From Pelagibacteraceae bacterium (GTDB taxonomy: Bacteria > Pseudomonadota > Alphaproteobacteria > Pelagibacterales > Pelagibacteraceae), in NCBI GenBank assembly GCA_008638005.1, contig VTPE01000001.1, positions 42,165-106,164 of the forward strand: DNA of 64,000 nucleotides, in the 5' to 3' direction. Shown here in pieces: positions 11,430-25,671 of this stretch (its first letter is position 1; the number at the start of each line of letters is the position of its first letter). Both the position numbers and the translations under genes were made by a program. The notes below the pieces were generated by a model. The model was not told the DNA's origin and did not search any database. It worked only from the letters and a program-made list of their open reading frames with translations.

Positions 11430-12827
11430 TTACATATGTATTGGTCGTTTATCAACTGCCAATGCTGCTTCTTTTATAGCCTCAGTTAAAGTTGGGTGGG
11501 CATGACACGTTCTAGCTATATCCTCTGAACTTGCCCCAAACTCCATAGCTAAAGATAATTCCGCTATTAAATTTCCCGCATCAGGTCCAACAATGTGTAC
11601 ACCTAAAACTTTATCGGTTTTCTTATCAGCTAAAATTTTTACAAAACCATCTGCCTCGTCATTAACTTTAGCTCTAGAATTTGCCATGAAAGGAAATTTG
11701 CCTACATTGTATTCTATGGATTGTTTTTTAAGCTCTTCTTCTGTTTTTCCTACAGATGCTATTTCTGGATGGGTATAAACGACATTTGGTATGACATCAT
11801 AATTAACATGACCATATTTTCCACTGATCATTTCAGCAACGGCAATTCCTTCTTCTTCAGCTTTATGAGCTAACATTGGTCCTACTACTACATCGCCGAT
11901 AGCATAAACATTTTTAACATTTGTTTTAAAATTTTTATCAATTTTTACTCTTCCTTTGTCATCTTGCTCAACTCCTATAGAGTCTAGTTTTAATCCATCT
12001 GTATTTGGTTTTCTGCCAACACATACTAAAACTGCATCAGCTTCTAAATTATGATTTGTCCCATCTTTTTCAAATTCAACGATTGCTTTATTTCCATTAT
12101 TTTTCACTGAATTTACTTTAGATGACAAATTAAATTTCACTCCCTGTCTTTTTAAAATTTTATGAAAACTATCAGAAACCTCTTTGTCCATTCCAGGAAG
12201 AATGTGATCCATATACTCAATTACCTCAACTTCTGCACCTAGCTTCATCCACACTGACCCAAGCTCTAATCCAATAACACCTCCGCCAATTACTACGAGT
12301 TTCTGAGGTACTTTTTCAAGAGATAATGCTCCAGTTGAAGATACAATTATTTTTTCATCAATTTCAATGTTTGGAAGTGTCGAAACTGATGATCCGGTAG
12401 CTATGATAATATTCTTCCCTTTGATCTGGGTATCAGAACCATCGGAACTTTTAATATTAATAGTATCGTTTGAATCAAAACTTCCATGTCCTTTGAAATA
12501 AGTTACCTTGTTTTTTTTAAAAAGAAATTCAATACCTTTTGTTAACCCATCGACTGTTTTTGTTTTTTGACTCATCATTTTAGAAAGGTCTAAGGATAAG
12601 CCGCTGGTCATAATACCTATTTTATCAAATTCTTTATTTGCTTTGTGATACATTTCAGCAGAGTGAAGCAAATATTTAGATGGAATACATCCAACATTTA
12701 AACATGTTCCACCTAAAGAACCCCTAGACTCAATACAAGCTGTTTTATGTCCTAACTGTGCCGCTCTTATTGCACAAACATAACCGCCAGGACCACCCCC
12801 AATAACTATAATGTCAAATTCTTCCAT
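11430..12827 (-). CDS. lpdA: Dihydrolipoyl dehydrogenase (E3)
   Basis: Flavoprotein that reoxidises dihydrolipoamide of 2-oxoacid dehydrogenase complexes with NAD. FAD-binding GGGPGG near residue 10, redox-active Cys42 and Cys47 in [16 protein letters not shown]-binding [10 protein letters not shown], and the C-terminal catalytic HAHPTLTEA. 465 residues, full length. Directly follows sucB (one base), so it is the E3 of the 2-oxoglutarate dehydrogenase complex and possibly shared with others. Confidence 0.98.
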   Translation of the reverse strand: MEEFDIIVIGGGPGGYVCAIRAAQLGHKTACIESRGSLGGTCLNVGCIPSKYLLHSAEMYHKANKEFDKIGIMTSGLSLDLSKMMSQKTKTVDGLTKGIEFLFKKNKVTYFKGHGSFDSNDTINIKSSDGSDTQIKGKNIIIATGSSVSTLPNIEIDEKIIVSSTGALSLEKVPQKLVVIGGGVIGLELGSVWMKLGAEVEVIEYMDHILPGMDKEVSDSFHKILKRQGVKFNLSSKVNSVKNNGNKAIVEFEKDGTNHNLEADAVLVCVGRKPNTDGLKLDSIGVEQDDKGRVKIDKNFKTNVKNVYAIGDVVVGPMLAHKAEEEGIAVAEMISGKYGHVNYDVIPNVVYTHPEIASVGKTEEELKKQSIEYNVGKFPFMANSRAKVNDEADGFVKILADKKTDKVLGVHIVGPDAGNLIAELSLAMEFGASSEDIARTCHAHPTLTEAIKEAALAVDKRPIHM

Positions 12828-12828
12828 T

Positions 12829-14055
12829 TTATAAATTTAAAAATAATCTTCTTGGATCTTCTAAAATTTCTTTAACTCTAACTAAAAAAGATACAGCTTC
12901 TTTTCCATCAATAATTCTATGGTCATATGATAAAGCTAAATACATCATAGGACGTATTTCAATTTTTCCATCGATTACTATTGGTCTCTGAACAATATTA
13001 TGCATTCCTAATACACCAGATTGTGGAGGATTCAGTATTGGAGTAGACAACATTGATCCATAAATACCTCCATTGGTAATTGTAAATGTTCCACCTTGAA
13101 GTTCATCAATAGACAACTGTCCATTTCTTGCTTTTCCACCCAAGGTTATAATTTCTTTTTCAATATCAGCAAAAGACATTTGATCTGCACCTCTTACAAC
13201 CGGCACAACCAAACCTTTATCTGTTCCTACGGCAACACCTATATTATAATAATTTTTATAAACTATTTCCTCACCTTGAATTTCTGCATTTACAGCCGTG
13301 AAAGTTTGTAATGCGTTTACGCAAGCTTTGACAAAAAAAGACATAAAGCCAAGTTTAACTCCATACATTTTTTCAAACTCATCTTTATTATCTTTTCTTA
13401 TTTGCATGATCATAGACATATCAATTTCATTAAATGTTGTGAGCATGGCAGCTGTATTTTGAGCTTCTTTAAGTCTTTTAGCTATTGTGGCCCTTAACCT
13501 TGACATTTTTACACGTTCTTCAGGTCCTTTTTCTTGAAACTTTTTATCTAAACCAGGATTTACTCCCATTAAACCAATCAAATCACTTTTTAGTATTTGG
13601 CCCCTTCTTCCAGTGCCGTGCACAGAAGAAATATCAATTTTATTTTCTTCTATGATTCTCTTTGCGGCAGGAGAAGGTTCTGATTTTCTCTCTACATTTA
13701 ATTGAATAACTTTTTCTTCTTTTTCTTTTTTTGGCTTTGGTTTAATTTCCTGTTCAACTTCAATTTTCTCAATTTTTGGCTTTTCACTTTCTTCTGGCTG
13801 GGTTGCTACTTTTGCTCCACTTTCACCTATAAGTCCAAGTTGAGCACCAACTTCAACTGTTTGTCCTTCTTGGACCGTAATTTCAGTTATCACACCTGTT
13901 TTTGGAGATGTAACCTCGACACTTACCTTGTCAGTTTCTAATTCAATTATTGGTTCATCTTCGTTAACTGTATCGCCAGATTTTTTTAACCATTTAGCTA
14001 CTGTTGCTTCAGTAACCGATTCACCTAGTGTAGGAACTAAAATTGGAGCGCTCAT
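12829..14055 (-). CDS. sucB: 2-Oxoglutarate dehydrogenase E2 (dihydrolipoyl succinyltransferase)
   Basis: Core of the 2-oxoglutarate dehydrogenase complex; transfers succinyl from lipoamide to CoA. One lipoyl domain (residues 1-77, lipoylated lysine in ETDKVSVEV), a Lys/Glu-rich linker (about 88-128), the E3-binding domain ([20 protein letters not shown]), and the catalytic domain ending with [20 protein letters not shown]. 408 residues. The start overlaps the sucA stop by one base. Confidence 0.98.
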   Translation of the reverse strand: MSAPILVPTLGESVTEATVAKWLKKSGDTVNEDEPIIELETDKVSVEVTSPKTGVITEITVQEGQTVEVGAQLGLIGESGAKVATQPEESEKPKIEKIEVEQEIKPKPKKEKEEKVIQLNVERKSEPSPAAKRIIEENKIDISSVHGTGRRGQILKSDLIGLMGVNPGLDKKFQEKGPEERVKMSRLRATIAKRLKEAQNTAAMLTTFNEIDMSMIMQIRKDNKDEFEKMYGVKLGFMSFFVKACVNALQTFTAVNAEIQGEEIVYKNYYNIGVAVGTDKGLVVPVVRGADQMSFADIEKEIITLGGKARNGQLSIDELQGGTFTITNGGIYGSMLSTPILNPPQSGVLGMHNIVQRPIVIDGKIEIRPMMYLALSYDHRIIDGKEAVSFLVRVKEILEDPRRLFLNL

Positions 14056-16988
14056 TAAATCGTTATAGCTTTATTAACTATTTCCAGTTGTTGGGCAAGA
14101 TGTTTTTTTAGAAAGCCTGTAGCCGGTGATGCTGAAGGAGTTCGACCAGTATAAATTACTTTTGTTGAATTAGCTTTAATATATTCTAACGTTCTATTTA
14201 TATACGGCTCAACATGATTCCAAGCCCCCATATTATAAGGCTCTTCCTGACACCAAACAAATTTTTTAGCATTTTTAAAACGACTTATATGTCTTGCTAA
14301 TGTTTTAACTGGGAAAGGATATAGCTGTTCAATTCTTACGATTTGAACTTTATTAGCTTTTAAATTTTCTCTTTCATCAACTAAGTCAAAATATACTTTA
14401 CCGCTACACAAAATAACTTTTTCAATTTCATCATCTTTTGCTAAAGGAATTAAATTATACGCTGAGTATTCAGCGCGATCAGATAAAACTCTATGAAAAG
14501 AATTTTGTTTTGTAAAATCTTCAATTTCAGAAATGCAACGTTTATGTCTTAATAAAGACTTTGGTGTGAAAACAACCAAGGGTTTTCTAAAAGTTCTATG
14601 TATTTGTCTTCTTAAGACATGAAAGTAATTTGCAGGCGTTGTACAATTTACAACTTGAATATTTTCTTGAGCACATGCTTGCAAATACCTTTCTAATCTT
14701 GCTGAAGAATGTTCTGGTCCTTGTCCTTCATAACCATGAGGTAACAACATCACTAATCCACTTGCTCTAGTCCATTTTTTTTCTCCAGAACTAATAAACT
14801 GATCAAAGATAACTTGAGCACCATTTGCAAAATCTCCAAATTGAGCTTCCCATAACACTAAAGTATCAGGATCGGTTAATGAGTATCCATACTCAAAACC
14901 CAAAACACCCATCTCAGATAATAAACTGTCAATAATTTCAACTTGACCTTGTTCATTAGAAATATGCTTAAGTGGATAATATCTCTCGCCTGTAACCTGA
15001 TCATTGATAGCGGCATGTCTTTGACTAAAAGTTCCCCTTACAGAGTCCTGCCCAACCAACCTCACTCCGTAACCTTCATCAACAAGACTTGCAAACGCCA
15101 AGGTTTCGGCCATTGCCCAATCAAAATCCTTTCCTGTTTCAAACATTTTAGATCTTGCGTCGTAAATTCTAGAAATTGTTTTATGCGCATTAAATCCTTC
15201 CGGAATATGAGCTAATTTTTTTCCCAAGTTTTTAATTTTTTCAATTTCAATTCCTGTGTCACCTCGTCGATCATGACCTAATTCTGTAGTAAATTTTGAC
15301 CATACACCTGTAAACCAGTCGTGCTCATTTGAAATATAACTTTTTGATGCCTCAAATTCCTCATCTAGTCTTTTTTGATAAGCATTCTTTTCGTCTTCAA
15401 ATTCTTCTTTTGTTAAAACCTTTTCACTAATCAGTCTATCTGCAAATTTTTGCAATGTTGATGGATGTTCTTTTATTTTTTTATACATTAAAGGCTGCGT
15501 GAAAGAAGGTTCATCTCCTTCATTGTGTCCATATTTTCTGTAACAAAAAATATCTAGTACAACATCTCTTTTAAATTTTTGTCTATATTCAGTTGCAACC
15601 TTAGCACAATATGTGACAGCTTCAGGATCATCTCCATTGACATGAAAAATTGGAGCTTGAACCATCTTTGCAACTTCCGACGGATAAGGTGACGATCTTG
15701 AAAATTCAGGCTGAGTAGTAAAACCAATTTGATTGTTAACTATAATATGAATTGTTCCCCCAATGTTGTGTCCTGTCAAACCTGACATAGCAAAACACTC
15801 TGCAACAATACCTTGTCCTGCAAAGGCAGCGTCTCCATGTAATAATATTGGAATTACTTTATTCCTTTCAGCATCATCATGATAATCTTGCTTAGCTCTT
15901 ACTTGACCTAAAACAACTGGATTGACCGCTTCTAAATGTGAAGGGTTAGCTGTTAAACTAACGTGAACTAAATTATTATCAAATTCACGGTTAGCAGAAG
16001 CTCCTAAATGGTATTTAACATCACCAGAAACACCTCCGCTTGCAATTCCAGGATCACCTGAGAATTCTTTAAAAATTTTCTTTAAAGGTTTTTGAATAAC
16101 ATTAGTTAAAATATTTAATCTTCCTCTATGAGGCATTCCAATTTTAACCTCTTTGCAACCAAGTGCACCACCACGTTTTATAATCTGTTCCATTGCTGGA
16201 ATTAAAGACTCACATCCATCTAATCCAAATCTTTTTGTTCCAACATATTTTTTTGCTAAATATTTTTCAAAACCTTCTGCTTCAATTAATCTATTTAAAA
16301 TTGCTTTTCTTCCTCGCTCGGTAAATTGTATTTCTTTATCTTTTCCCTCTATTCTTTGCTGTATCCAGCTTTTTTCTTCTGGATCAGTCATATGCATAAA
16401 CTCAATACCAATATTAGAACAATAAGTTCGATTTAATATTTCTAAAATTTCTCGCAAAGTTGCATATTTTAAACCTAACACTTCATCTAAAAATATTTTT
16501 TTATCTAGATCATTTTCTGTAAAACCATAAGTTTCTGGTAACAACTCAGGGCAATTTTCTTTTTTAATTAATCCCAGTGGATCTAGGTCTGCTTGTAAAT
16601 GACCTCTGATTCTGTAAGCTCTTATCATCATAATTGCTCTTACAGAATCTTTTGTACTTTGCTCTAATTCGATAGGTGAACTTTGTGGTTTTTCTTTTTT
16701 AATTTTTTCTTCAATAGAATAAGATAAATTTGAAGGAATAAACTTCTCGTAAGAATCTAAATCAATATCCACATTTGATTTTATTTTTTTTGGAGCCCAG
16801 GAAGCACCATTTGTTTCTTTATTAATTAATTCTTTTTCTTCACCAAGCGCATCAAAATATTGTTTCCAACTATCTGGTAATTGGTTTGGATCATTACAGA
16901 ATTTTTCATACATTTGTTCAATGTATGAAGAATTAGATTTACTTAAAAAAGATGTTGTTTGAAAAACTTTATTCTTAGAAGCTGACAT
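14055..16988 (-). CDS. sucA: 2-Oxoglutarate dehydrogenase E1
   Basis: Thiamine diphosphate-dependent decarboxylase of the 2-oxoglutarate dehydrogenase complex. 977 residues: N-terminal [37 protein letters not shown], the HRGRLN motif, [14 protein letters not shown], the thiamine diphosphate region [18 protein letters not shown], and the pyrimidine-domain segment [20 protein letters not shown]. Sits between sucD (20 bases upstream) and sucB in the mdh-sucCDAB-lpd block. Confidence 0.99.
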   Translation of the reverse strand: MSASKNKVFQTTSFLSKSNSSYIEQMYEKFCNDPNQLPDSWKQYFDALGEEKELINKETNGASWAPKKIKSNVDIDLDSYEKFIPSNLSYSIEEKIKKEKPQSSPIELEQSTKDSVRAIMMIRAYRIRGHLQADLDPLGLIKKENCPELLPETYGFTENDLDKKIFLDEVLGLKYATLREILEILNRTYCSNIGIEFMHMTDPEEKSWIQQRIEGKDKEIQFTERGRKAILNRLIEAEGFEKYLAKKYVGTKRFGLDGCESLIPAMEQIIKRGGALGCKEVKIGMPHRGRLNILTNVIQKPLKKIFKEFSGDPGIASGGVSGDVKYHLGASANREFDNNLVHVSLTANPSHLEAVNPVVLGQVRAKQDYHDDAERNKVIPILLHGDAAFAGQGIVAECFAMSGLTGHNIGGTIHIIVNNQIGFTTQPEFSRSSPYPSEVAKMVQAPIFHVNGDDPEAVTYCAKVATEYRQKFKRDVVLDIFCYRKYGHNEGDEPSFTQPLMYKKIKEHPSTLQKFADRLISEKVLTKEEFEDEKNAYQKRLDEEFEASKSYISNEHDWFTGVWSKFTTELGHDRRGDTGIEIEKIKNLGKKLAHIPEGFNAHKTISRIYDARSKMFETGKDFDWAMAETLAFASLVDEGYGVRLVGQDSVRGTFSQRHAAINDQVTGERYYPLKHISNEQGQVEIIDSLLSEMGVLGFEYGYSLTDPDTLVLWEAQFGDFANGAQVIFDQFISSGEKKWTRASGLVMLLPHGYEGQGPEHSSARLERYLQACAQENIQVVNCTTPANYFHVLRRQIHRTFRKPLVVFTPKSLLRHKRCISEIEDFTKQNSFHRVLSDRAEYSAYNLIPLAKDDEIEKVILCSGKVYFDLVDERENLKANKVQIVRIEQLYPFPVKTLARHISRFKNAKKFVWCQEEPYNMGAWNHVEPYINRTLEYIKANSTKVIYTGRTPSASPATGFLKKHLAQQLEIVNKAITI

Positions 16989-17008
16989 ATTTATTGAAAA
17001 TCATTATA

Positions 17009-17884
17009 TCAACCCTTCAATACAGATTTCAACGTTTTTCCAATATCAGCAGGTGAATCAGTAACTATAATTCCGCATTCTTTCATTTTATCAATCTTAT
17101 CTTGCGCACCACCCTTGCCTCCGGCAATAATAGCTCCTGCATGGCCCATTCGTCTGCCCGGGGGTGCTGTAATTCCAGCTATAAAACCAACCGTTGGTTT
17201 TTTAATTGTATTTGTTTTCAAAAACTCAGCAGCTTCCTCTTCTGCAGTACCGCCAATTTCACCAATCATAATTATAGATTCGGTCTCATCATCTTTTAAA
17301 AATAGGTCTAAACAGTCAATAAAATTTGTTCCATTTACTGGGTCACCACCGATACCAATGCAGGTAGACTGGCCTAACCCTTCCGCTGTTGTTTGGGCAA
17401 CGGCTTCATAAGTTAAAGTTCCAGATCGAGACACAATTCCAACTGATCCTTTTTTATGGATATGCCCTGGCATAATACCAATTTTACATTCATCTGGAGT
17501 AATAATTCCTGGGCAGTTTGGGCCTATAAGTCTTGAAGATGAATTTCTTAGTTTTGATTTAACTCTAATCATATCTAAAATGGGTATTCCTTCAGTGATA
17601 CAAACTATTAAAGGGATTTTTGCATCAATAGCCTCCTCAATTGCAGCAGCAGCAAATTTTGCAGGAACATAAATCATTGTCGCATCAGCCCCTGTTTCTT
17701 TAACAGCTTCAATAACTGTATTAAAAACAGGTTTACCTAGATGAGTTTGTCCACCTTTTTTAGGGGTAACACCACCAACTAAATTTGTTCCATAAGCAAG
17801 CGCTTGTTCAGAATGAAATGTTCCATGCGCTCCAGTAAAACCTTGGCAAATTAATTTAGTATTTTTGTTAACTAAAACAGACAT
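17009..17884 (-). CDS. sucD: Succinyl-CoA ligase alpha subunit
   Basis: With SucC converts succinyl-CoA to succinate with formation of ATP or GTP. CoA-binding Rossmann N-terminus ([20 protein letters not shown]), the GPNCPGI motif, and the phosphohistidine loop in [18 protein letters not shown]. 291 residues, family length. One base after sucC. Confidence 0.98.
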   Translation of the reverse strand: MSVLVNKNTKLICQGFTGAHGTFHSEQALAYGTNLVGGVTPKKGGQTHLGKPVFNTVIEAVKETGADATMIYVPAKFAAAAIEEAIDAKIPLIVCITEGIPILDMIRVKSKLRNSSSRLIGPNCPGIITPDECKIGIMPGHIHKKGSVGIVSRSGTLTYEAVAQTTAEGLGQSTCIGIGGDPVNGTNFIDCLDLFLKDDETESIIMIGEIGGTAEEEAAEFLKTNTIKKPTVGFIAGITAPPGRRMGHAGAIIAGGKGGAQDKIDKMKECGIIVTDSPADIGKTLKSVLKG

Positions 17885-17885
17885 A

Positions 17886-19046
17886 CTATTTAATTGCCTC
17901 GACTATTTTTTTTGCAGCGTCGTTTAAATCATCTGCCGGAATAATTTTTAAATCAGATTTATTTAAAATTTCTTTTCCTTTTTCAAAATTAGTCCCCGCT
18001 AATCTTACAACTAATGGAACTTTTAATTCAGTCTCTTTTGCTGCAGCTATTACACCCTCTGCAATTACATCACATCTCATAATTCCACCAAAAATATTAA
18101 CTAAAATTCCTTTAACATTTTTATCACTTAAAATTATTTTAAATGCTGCTGAAACTTTTTCTTTCGAAGCTCCTCCTCCAACATCTAAAAAATTTGCTGG
18201 TTCTGATCCATATAATTTAATGATATCCATTGTAGCCATTGCTAATCCAGCACCATTCACCATACACCCAATTTCACCATCTAATTTAATATATGCAAGA
18301 TCATGCTTACTGGCCTCAATCTCCATAGGATCTTCTTCGTTTAAATCTCTAAGTTCTAAAATATCTTGATGTCTAAATAATGCGTTTCCATCAAAATTTA
18401 TTTTAGCGTCCAAACATATGACGCGCTTATCTTTTGTTAGGATAAGAGGGTTAACCTCTATCAAATTTGCATCAGTATTTGTAAGTGCTTTATAAATTGC
18501 TTGAATGATTACCTTTCCATCTTCAAGTGCTTGGCCTTCTAAATTGTAAGGTTTAAGAATACTAACAAGATCTTCATCAGATATCTTGTCAACTAGGCCA
18601 ACTCTGGTTGTTATAATTTTATCAGGAGTTTTATGAGCAACTTCTTCAATATCCATTCCTCCTTCTGCGCTAGAAATAAATGCGATTTGTGAACTAGCTC
18701 TATCAACCAAACAAGAAAGGTAAAATTCTTTATCAATCTCTGATGCATCTTCTAAATATAATCTTTTTACTTCTCTGCCTTGAGGGCCAGTTTGGTGAGT
18801 AACTAAAGTCTTACCAAAGAGTTCAGTAGCTTCTTTTTTTAATTCATCAAAATTATTTACAACCTTAACTCCTCCAGCTTTACCTCGACCACCTGCGTGA
18901 ATTTGTGCTTTTAGAACTATTTTATCTGTTGTAATTTTTTTTGCAGCAGCCTCTAACTCTTCTAATTTATAAACTGGGCATCCATTCGGTACTGGAGCTC
19001 CAAACTTTTTTAATATTTCTTTGGCCTGATGTTCATGAATGTTCAT
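17886..19046 (-). CDS. sucC: Succinyl-CoA ligase beta subunit
   Basis: ATP-grasp subunit of succinyl-CoA synthetase. [20 protein letters not shown] is the standard N-terminus; [16 protein letters not shown] is the nucleotide-binding segment, and the C-terminal [15 protein letters not shown] is present. 386 residues. Begins three bases after mdh. Confidence 0.98.
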   Translation of the reverse strand: MNIHEHQAKEILKKFGAPVPNGCPVYKLEELEAAAKKITTDKIVLKAQIHAGGRGKAGGVKVVNNFDELKKEATELFGKTLVTHQTGPQGREVKRLYLEDASEIDKEFYLSCLVDRASSQIAFISSAEGGMDIEEVAHKTPDKIITTRVGLVDKISDEDLVSILKPYNLEGQALEDGKVIIQAIYKALTNTDANLIEVNPLILTKDKRVICLDAKINFDGNALFRHQDILELRDLNEEDPMEIEASKHDLAYIKLDGEIGCMVNGAGLAMATMDIIKLYGSEPANFLDVGGGASKEKVSAAFKIILSDKNVKGILVNIFGGIMRCDVIAEGVIAAAKETELKVPLVVRLAGTNFEKGKEILNKSDLKIIPADDLNDAAKKIVEAIK

Positions 19047-19049
19047 TAA

Positions 19050-20045
<996 letters not shown>

Positions 20046-20093
20046 AGACTAAATTGATGCACCAGCCTCTAAAAGATTTAATTTAAAAGGCTT

Positions 20094-21215
20094 TTAGTTG
20101 TTTATAATTATTTTCAACATTCTTCTTAGTGGCTCAGCTGCTCCCCATAACAATTGATCACCTACAGTAAAAGCATTCAAATATTCATCACCTATATTTA
20201 ATTTTCTTATTCTACCAACCGGAATATTAAGCGAACCACTTACTTTTGCTGGGCTTAGCTCTTTAATCGTAATTTCTTTTTCATTTGGAATAACTTTTGA
20301 CCAAGTGGTTCCTTCACTTATTATGTTCTCAATTTCATCAATTGGAACATTTTTTTTTAATTTTATTGTTAAAGCTGCACTATGAGATCTCATGGCTCCA
20401 ATTCTTACGCAAGTTCCGTCGATAGGTATTGGTGAACTACCAGTTCCCAAAATTTTATTTGTTTCCGATATTGCTTTCCACTCTTCTCTAGATTGACCAT
20501 TGTCCATGGGACTATCAATCCAAGGAATTAAACTACCTGCAAGGGGTACACCAAAATGATCCTTTGGAAACTTTTCAGAGTTCATCTCATCATAAATTAG
20601 TTTATCAATTTGAAGTATTTCGGAAGATGGATCATCTAATAATTTTTTTACTCGTGTATTTAAGCTGCCCATTTGACTAATTAACTCTCTCATATGTTTA
20701 GCGCCTCCACCTGAAGCCGCCTGATAAGTCATTGAGGTCATCCACTCGACTAGGTTTTCTTTAAATAAACCTCCTATACCCATTAGCATACAACTAATCG
20801 TACAGTTTCCTCCAATAAAATCTTTTTTTCCTTCAGATAAAGATTTTTTAATCAAATCATTGTTAATGGGATCAAGAACAATTGTACTATCATCATTCAT
20901 TCTTAGATTAGAAGCTGCATCTATCCAATAACCATTCCAACCATTGTTTCTAAGTTCTTTGAAAATTTTTTTTGTATAGTCACTACCTTGGCATGTAAGT
21001 ATTACATCCATTGATTTTAGTTGTTTTAAATCAAATGCATCTTGCAATGGAGATGAGCCTTTTCCAAAATCTGGACCTGGTTGATTAGGTTGAGACGTTG
21101 TAAAAAAAACTGGCTCTTCTATTAAACTAAAATCACTCTCTTCAACCATTCTGTTCATTAGAACAGAACCAACCATTCCTCTCCAACCTACAAAGCCAAC
21201 GCGTTTAATTGTCAT
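20094..21215 (-). CDS. asd: Aspartate-semialdehyde dehydrogenase
   Basis: Reduces aspartyl phosphate to aspartate semialdehyde, the branch point to lysine/diaminopimelate, threonine and methionine. The long Gram-negative (E. coli-like) type: [18 protein letters not shown], nucleophile Cys138 in [12 protein letters not shown], and [19 protein letters not shown]. 373 residues. Its product feeds the pathway of dapF, which is also in the window. Lies alone between mmsA and mdh with short gaps on both sides. Confidence 0.97.
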   Translation of the reverse strand: MTIKRVGFVGWRGMVGSVLMNRMVEESDFSLIEEPVFFTTSQPNQPGPDFGKGSSPLQDAFDLKQLKSMDVILTCQGSDYTKKIFKELRNNGWNGYWIDAASNLRMNDDSTIVLDPINNDLIKKSLSEGKKDFIGGNCTISCMLMGIGGLFKENLVEWMTSMTYQAASGGGAKHMRELISQMGSLNTRVKKLLDDPSSEILQIDKLIYDEMNSEKFPKDHFGVPLAGSLIPWIDSPMDNGQSREEWKAISETNKILGTGSSPIPIDGTCVRIGAMRSHSAALTIKLKKNVPIDEIENIISEGTTWSKVIPNEKEITIKELSPAKVSGSLNIPVGRIRKLNIGDEYLNAFTVGDQLLWGAAEPLRRMLKIIINN

Positions 21216-21222
21216 AAGAATG

Positions 21223-21252
21223 AATATAAATTAGTTTTGTTTTTTTTGTAAA
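21223..21252 (-). promoter_or_regulatory. Possible asd promoter
   Basis: On the minus strand TTTACA (21252-21247) and TATATT (21228-21223) are 18 bases apart, with -10 to ATG spacing of about 7 bases. The region is A/T homopolymer-rich, so chance matches are likely. Confidence 0.3.
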
Positions 21253-21266
21253 AAAAATTGAATTAA

Positions 21267-22760
21267 TTATTTCATTGTTGGCATTATAAATTCAGGATTA
21301 TCTTTAATTCCTGAGGGCCATCTTGAAGTAATTGTTTTTAATTTTGTATAAAATCTTACACCTTCAGGTCCATGCATATGCTGATCTCCAAATAAAGAAC
21401 GTTTCCAACCACCAAAACTATGAAAAGCCATAGGAACAGGTATTGGTATATTTACTCCAACCATACCCACTTTGATTTTACTTGCAAAAGTTCTAGCGCT
21501 GTCACCGTCTCTGGTAAAAATTGAGGTTCCATTTCCATATTCATGATTATTTACTAAATCGACTGCAGTATTAAAATCTTCTACTCGAACGACTGACAAT
21601 ACAGGTCCAAAAATCTCTTCCTTATAAATTCTCATATCTTCCTTCACATGATCAAATAAACAGCCGCCAATATAAAATCCATTTTCATAACCTTGTAACT
21701 TAAGATTTCTTCCATCCACTACTAATTTGGCACCTTCTTCTACTCCTAAATCAACGTATCCTTTTACTTTTTCTAGATGTTCTTTGGTTACCAATGGACC
21801 CATTTCAGATCCCTTATCCATACCGGGTCCTACTTTTAATGCTTCAACTTTTTCAGATAATCTCTTTACTAATTCATCGCCAATATTTCCGACTGCAACT
21901 GCAACAGATTGAGCCATACACCTTTCACCTGCTGATCCATAAGCTGCACCCATTAGACCATTTACAGCTTGATCAAGATCTGAATCAGGCATAACAACAC
22001 AATGGTTTTTGGCACCGCCTAATGCTTGAACTCTTTTTTCATTTTTAGCTGCGTTCTCGTAAATATATTTAGCAATTCCAGTAGAGCCTACAAAGCTAAT
22101 TGCACTAACATCCTTATGTTCTAGTAATGCATCAACAGATTCTTTATCTCCGTTAATAACATTTAACACCCCATCTGGTAATCCCGCTTCTTTTAAAAGT
22201 TGTGCTAACATTAATGGACAGCTTGGGTCTTTTTCTGATGGTTTTAAAATGAAAGTATTTCCACAGGCTATCGCCATAGGAAACATCCACATTGGTACCA
22301 TCGCTGGAAAATTAAATGGTGTTATACCTGCGCAAACTCCTAATGGCTGGCGCATTGACCAACTATCAACCCCTTTGCCAACGTTTTCAGTAAATTCACC
22401 TTTTAATAAATGAGGTATTCCACATGCAAATTCAACAACTTCCAATCCTCTAGTTAGTGAACCCTTGGCATCATCGTAAACCTTACCGTGTTCTGCTACG
22501 ATTAACTTTGTTAATTCATCTGAATTTTTTTCAATTAATTCTTTATATTTAAATAAAATTCTCGCTCTTGTGATCGGAGGTGTTAATGACCACTCTTTAA
22601 ATGCTTCATTGGCATTTTTAACGGCAATATCGACATCATTTTTACTTGCTAAACTTACTTTTGCCTCAACTTCACCAGTTGCAGGATTAAAAACATCGGA
22701 TGTTCTTTTACTATCACCTTTAAATTCTTTGCCATCCACAAAGTGGAAAATATTTTTCAT
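21267..22760 (-). CDS. mmsA: Methylmalonate-semialdehyde dehydrogenase (CoA-acylating)
   Basis: Oxidative decarboxylation of methylmalonate or malonate semialdehyde to propionyl- or acetyl-CoA, in valine, thymine or beta-alanine breakdown. Aldehyde dehydrogenase fold with the MmsA type features: FNPATGEVEAKVSLAS, TPFNFPAMVPMWMFPMAIA, catalytic cysteine in GSAGERCMAQS, and VNIPIPVPMAFHSFGGWK near the end. 497 residues, family length. Follows sdhB by nine bases, so it may be part of the sdh transcript. Confidence 0.95.
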   Translation of the reverse strand: MKNIFHFVDGKEFKGDSKRTSDVFNPATGEVEAKVSLASKNDVDIAVKNANEAFKEWSLTPPITRARILFKYKELIEKNSDELTKLIVAEHGKVYDDAKGSLTRGLEVVEFACGIPHLLKGEFTENVGKGVDSWSMRQPLGVCAGITPFNFPAMVPMWMFPMAIACGNTFILKPSEKDPSCPLMLAQLLKEAGLPDGVLNVINGDKESVDALLEHKDVSAISFVGSTGIAKYIYENAAKNEKRVQALGGAKNHCVVMPDSDLDQAVNGLMGAAYGSAGERCMAQSVAVAVGNIGDELVKRLSEKVEALKVGPGMDKGSEMGPLVTKEHLEKVKGYVDLGVEEGAKLVVDGRNLKLQGYENGFYIGGCLFDHVKEDMRIYKEEIFGPVLSVVRVEDFNTAVDLVNNHEYGNGTSIFTRDGDSARTFASKIKVGMVGVNIPIPVPMAFHSFGGWKRSLFGDQHMHGPEGVRFYTKLKTITSRWPSGIKDNPEFIMPTMK

Positions 22761-22769
22761 TTAATCTTT

Positions 22770-23552
22770 CTAGTTTGACTTTTCAGTCACCAACATTTTT
22801 TTGATAGATCCAATTGCTTTTGCTGGATTTAAACCTTTTGGGCATGCGTTTGTACAATTCATAATCGTATGACATCTAAACAATTTTAGTTCGTCAGCAA
22901 CTTTTTTTAACCTTTTCTTTCGTTCTTCATCTCTACTATCTATTATCCATCTGTAAGCTTGTAATAAAACTGCAGGTCCTAAATATTTATCTCCATTCCA
23001 CCAATAACTTGGGCAAGAAGTTGCACAACAAGCACATAAAATACATTCATATAATCCGTCTAATTTTGATCTATCTTCAATCGTTTGCAAACCTTCAGAT
23101 CCATTTGTTGTTTTACTTGATTGCATCCAAGGCTCAATTGACTGATACTGCTTATACATCTGTTTAAGATTAGGAACTAAATCTTTTATAACAGGCATGT
23201 GAGGGAGAGGATAAATATTAATATCTCCATTCACTTCTTTTGCTGACTTTGTGCAGGCTAGCGTATTTGAGCCATCAATATTCATAGCACAAGAACCACA
23301 AATCCCCTCTCTACAAGATCTTCTAAATGTTAATGTAGAGTCAATTTCATTTTTAATTTTTATTAATGCATCTAAAACCATTGGACCACAATTATCCATG
23401 TCTACTTCGTAAGTATCTAATCTTGGATTTTCTCCATCTTCAGGGCTCCATCTATAAACATTAACTTTTTTTATATTTTTGGCATTAGACTCGGCTTTAT
23501 AATATTTTCCTTTTTTAACTTCGGAGTCTTTTGGAAGATTAAACTGTACCAT
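22770..23552 (-). CDS. sdhB: Succinate dehydrogenase iron-sulfur subunit
   Basis: Carries electrons from the flavin to ubiquinone through 2Fe-2S, 4Fe-4S and 3Fe-4S centres. Cysteine groups are visible in [32 protein letters not shown], and [20 protein letters not shown]. 260 residues. Two bases after sdhA. Confidence 0.98.
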   Translation of the reverse strand: MVQFNLPKDSEVKKGKYYKAESNAKNIKKVNVYRWSPEDGENPRLDTYEVDMDNCGPMVLDALIKIKNEIDSTLTFRRSCREGICGSCAMNIDGSNTLACTKSAKEVNGDINIYPLPHMPVIKDLVPNLKQMYKQYQSIEPWMQSSKTTNGSEGLQTIEDRSKLDGLYECILCACCATSCPSYWWNGDKYLGPAVLLQAYRWIIDSRDEERKKRLKKVADELKLFRCHTIMNCTNACPKGLNPAKAIGSIKKMLVTEKSN

Positions 23553-23554
23553 AT

Positions 23555-25333
23555 TTAATATACTCTAGCTTTTGGAGGGAAGTACTGAACATCATTAGTT
23601 AGGGTATAATTATGAACATCTCTATAATCGATAGATACTTTTCCATCTTTGTGCCACGCCAAAGTATGCTTCATCCACTCCTCGTCATTTCTATCTTTAA
23701 AATCTTCTCTAGAATGCGCGCCTCTACTTTCTTTTCTATTTTCTGCAGAAGCGACTGTAACTTGAGATTGTCTAATTAAATTATCAAACTCTAAAGCTTC
23801 AACCAGATCGGTATTAAAAATTAAAGATCTATCTTTTACGCTGATATCAGACAGTCCCTGCCAAGGTTCTTGTATTTCGTTCAAGCCCTCTTTTAATGTT
23901 TTGTCTGTCCTAAAAACCGCACATTTGCTTTGCATAGTTCTTTGCATTTTGTCCCTTAACACTGCAGTAGGAGTGTTCCCACTTGCATTTCTCATTTTGT
24001 CAAATCGATCTAAGCATTTTTGAGTTTCTTGGTCTGAAATTTGTTCATGTTTAGAATTTGGTTTTACTTTTTCAGCAGCTCTAACAGCAGCTGCTTTACC
24101 GAAAACAACTAGATCAATTAAAGAATTTGAACCAAGTCTATTTGCACCATGAACAGAAACACATGCAGCTTCTCCAACTGCCATTAAACCTTCAACAATA
24201 ACGTCTGAGCCTGCTGCATCTTTTGATAAAACTTCTCCAAAATAATTAGTTGGAATACCTCCCATATTATAATGAACAGTTGGAAGTACTGGAATTGGCT
24301 CTTTAGTTACATCAACTCCCGCGAATACTTTAGCTGACTCTGAAATGCCTGGTAAGCGTTCTTTTAAAATCTTTTCATCTAAATGGTTTAAATGTAAAAA
24401 TATATGATCTTTATTTTTCCCTACACCTCGACCTTCATTAATTTCTATTGTCATTGATCTAGACACTACATCTCTTGAAGCTAAATCCTTCGCAGAAGGA
24501 GCATACCTTTCCATAAATCTTTCACCTTCAGAGTTGACTAAAAAACCACCTTCTCCACGACTACCTTCAGTGATTAAGCATCCTGCTCCATAAATTCCTG
24601 TTGGATGAAATTGAACAAATTCCATATCTTGAAGAGGTAAACCTGCTCTTAAAACCATACCTCCACCGTCTCCAGTACATGTGTGTGCTGATGTTGCTGA
24701 AAAATATGCTCTACCATAACCGCCTGTTGCTAAAATGACCATCTTAGATCTAAAACGATGAATAGTTCCATCCTGTAAGTTCCATGCAATAATTCCCTGG
24801 CACTTTCCATTTTCCATTATTAAATCTAATGCAAAATATTCAATAAAAAATTCAGTGTCTTTTTTTAAAGCTTGGCCGTACAGTGTATGTAAAATTGCAT
24901 GACCTGTTCTATCAGCAGCTGCGCACGTTCTTTGTACAACTCCATTTCCATAATTCTTTGTCATTCCACCAAAAGGTCTTTGATAAATTTTTCCATCCTC
25001 AGTTCTACTAAATGGAACTCCATATTTTTCGAGTTCGATTACTGCTTGTGGCGCTTCCTTACATAAAAATTCAATCGCATCTTGATCACCTAACCAATCG
25101 GCACCTTTCACGGTATCATACATGTGCCATCTCCAATCATCTTCACACATGTTACCTAGAGCTGCAGAAATTCCACCTTGTGCAGCAGCAGTATGACTTC
25201 TAGTTGGAAATACTTTTGAAACACACGCTGTTTTTAGACCAGCCTCGGCCAGGCCTACAGCTGCCCTTAAGCCTGAGCCACCCGCTCCAACTACAACAAC
25301 GTCATACTCGTGATTAATTACTTCGTAACTCAT
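23555..25333 (-). CDS. sdhA: Succinate dehydrogenase flavoprotein subunit
   Basis: Catalytic subunit of respiratory complex II. FAD-binding [13 protein letters not shown], the flavin-linking His47 in [12 protein letters not shown], and the active-site region with [11 protein letters not shown] and [14 protein letters not shown]. 592 residues. Start overlaps the sdhD stop by four bases. Confidence 0.99.
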   Translation of the reverse strand: MSYEVINHEYDVVVVGAGGSGLRAAVGLAEAGLKTACVSKVFPTRSHTAAAQGGISAALGNMCEDDWRWHMYDTVKGADWLGDQDAIEFLCKEAPQAVIELEKYGVPFSRTEDGKIYQRPFGGMTKNYGNGVVQRTCAAADRTGHAILHTLYGQALKKDTEFFIEYFALDLIMENGKCQGIIAWNLQDGTIHRFRSKMVILATGGYGRAYFSATSAHTCTGDGGGMVLRAGLPLQDMEFVQFHPTGIYGAGCLITEGSRGEGGFLVNSEGERFMERYAPSAKDLASRDVVSRSMTIEINEGRGVGKNKDHIFLHLNHLDEKILKERLPGISESAKVFAGVDVTKEPIPVLPTVHYNMGGIPTNYFGEVLSKDAAGSDVIVEGLMAVGEAACVSVHGANRLGSNSLIDLVVFGKAAAVRAAEKVKPNSKHEQISDQETQKCLDRFDKMRNASGNTPTAVLRDKMQRTMQSKCAVFRTDKTLKEGLNEIQEPWQGLSDISVKDRSLIFNTDLVEALEFDNLIRQSQVTVASAENRKESRGAHSREDFKDRNDEEWMKHTLAWHKDGKVSIDYRDVHNYTLTNDVQYFPPKARVY

Positions 25334-25671
25334 AGAGCTAATATAATCATTGCAGTGATTGCGGCAACAGGAATTATAATTGAAATTCCAAGTATGGATA
25401 AATTTGCCAATTTTCTTATTTTTTCATCTTGTATATAGTCTTCAAAAATCTCACTCATTCCTAATCTCATATGAAAGAAAGCTAAAATAAAAATTAAGCT
25501 TATTACTGCGACATTAAACCTATTATTCAAAAACTGTAATGCTTCAAGGTAACTAAAATTCATCAAATTATCAAAATGAAATAAGAACCAAAGTAAAACC
25601 GGAATTAATAAAACTGCAGCAACTCTTTGCATCAACCATTTTGAAACAACATGGTTCATTAAATAAACCAT
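25330..25671 (-). CDS. sdhD: Succinate dehydrogenase membrane anchor subunit D
   Basis: Membrane anchor for SdhAB that helps form the haem b and quinone site. 113 residues with three hydrophobic segments; [17 protein letters not shown] holds the conserved histidine and the DY pair near the quinone site. It starts 13 bases inside the end of sdhC. Confidence 0.93.
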   Translation of the reverse strand: MVYLMNHVVSKWLMQRVAAVLLIPVLLWFLFHFDNLMNFSYLEALQFLNNRFNVAVISLIFILAFFHMRLGMSEIFEDYIQDEKIRKLANLSILGISIIIPVAAITAMIILAL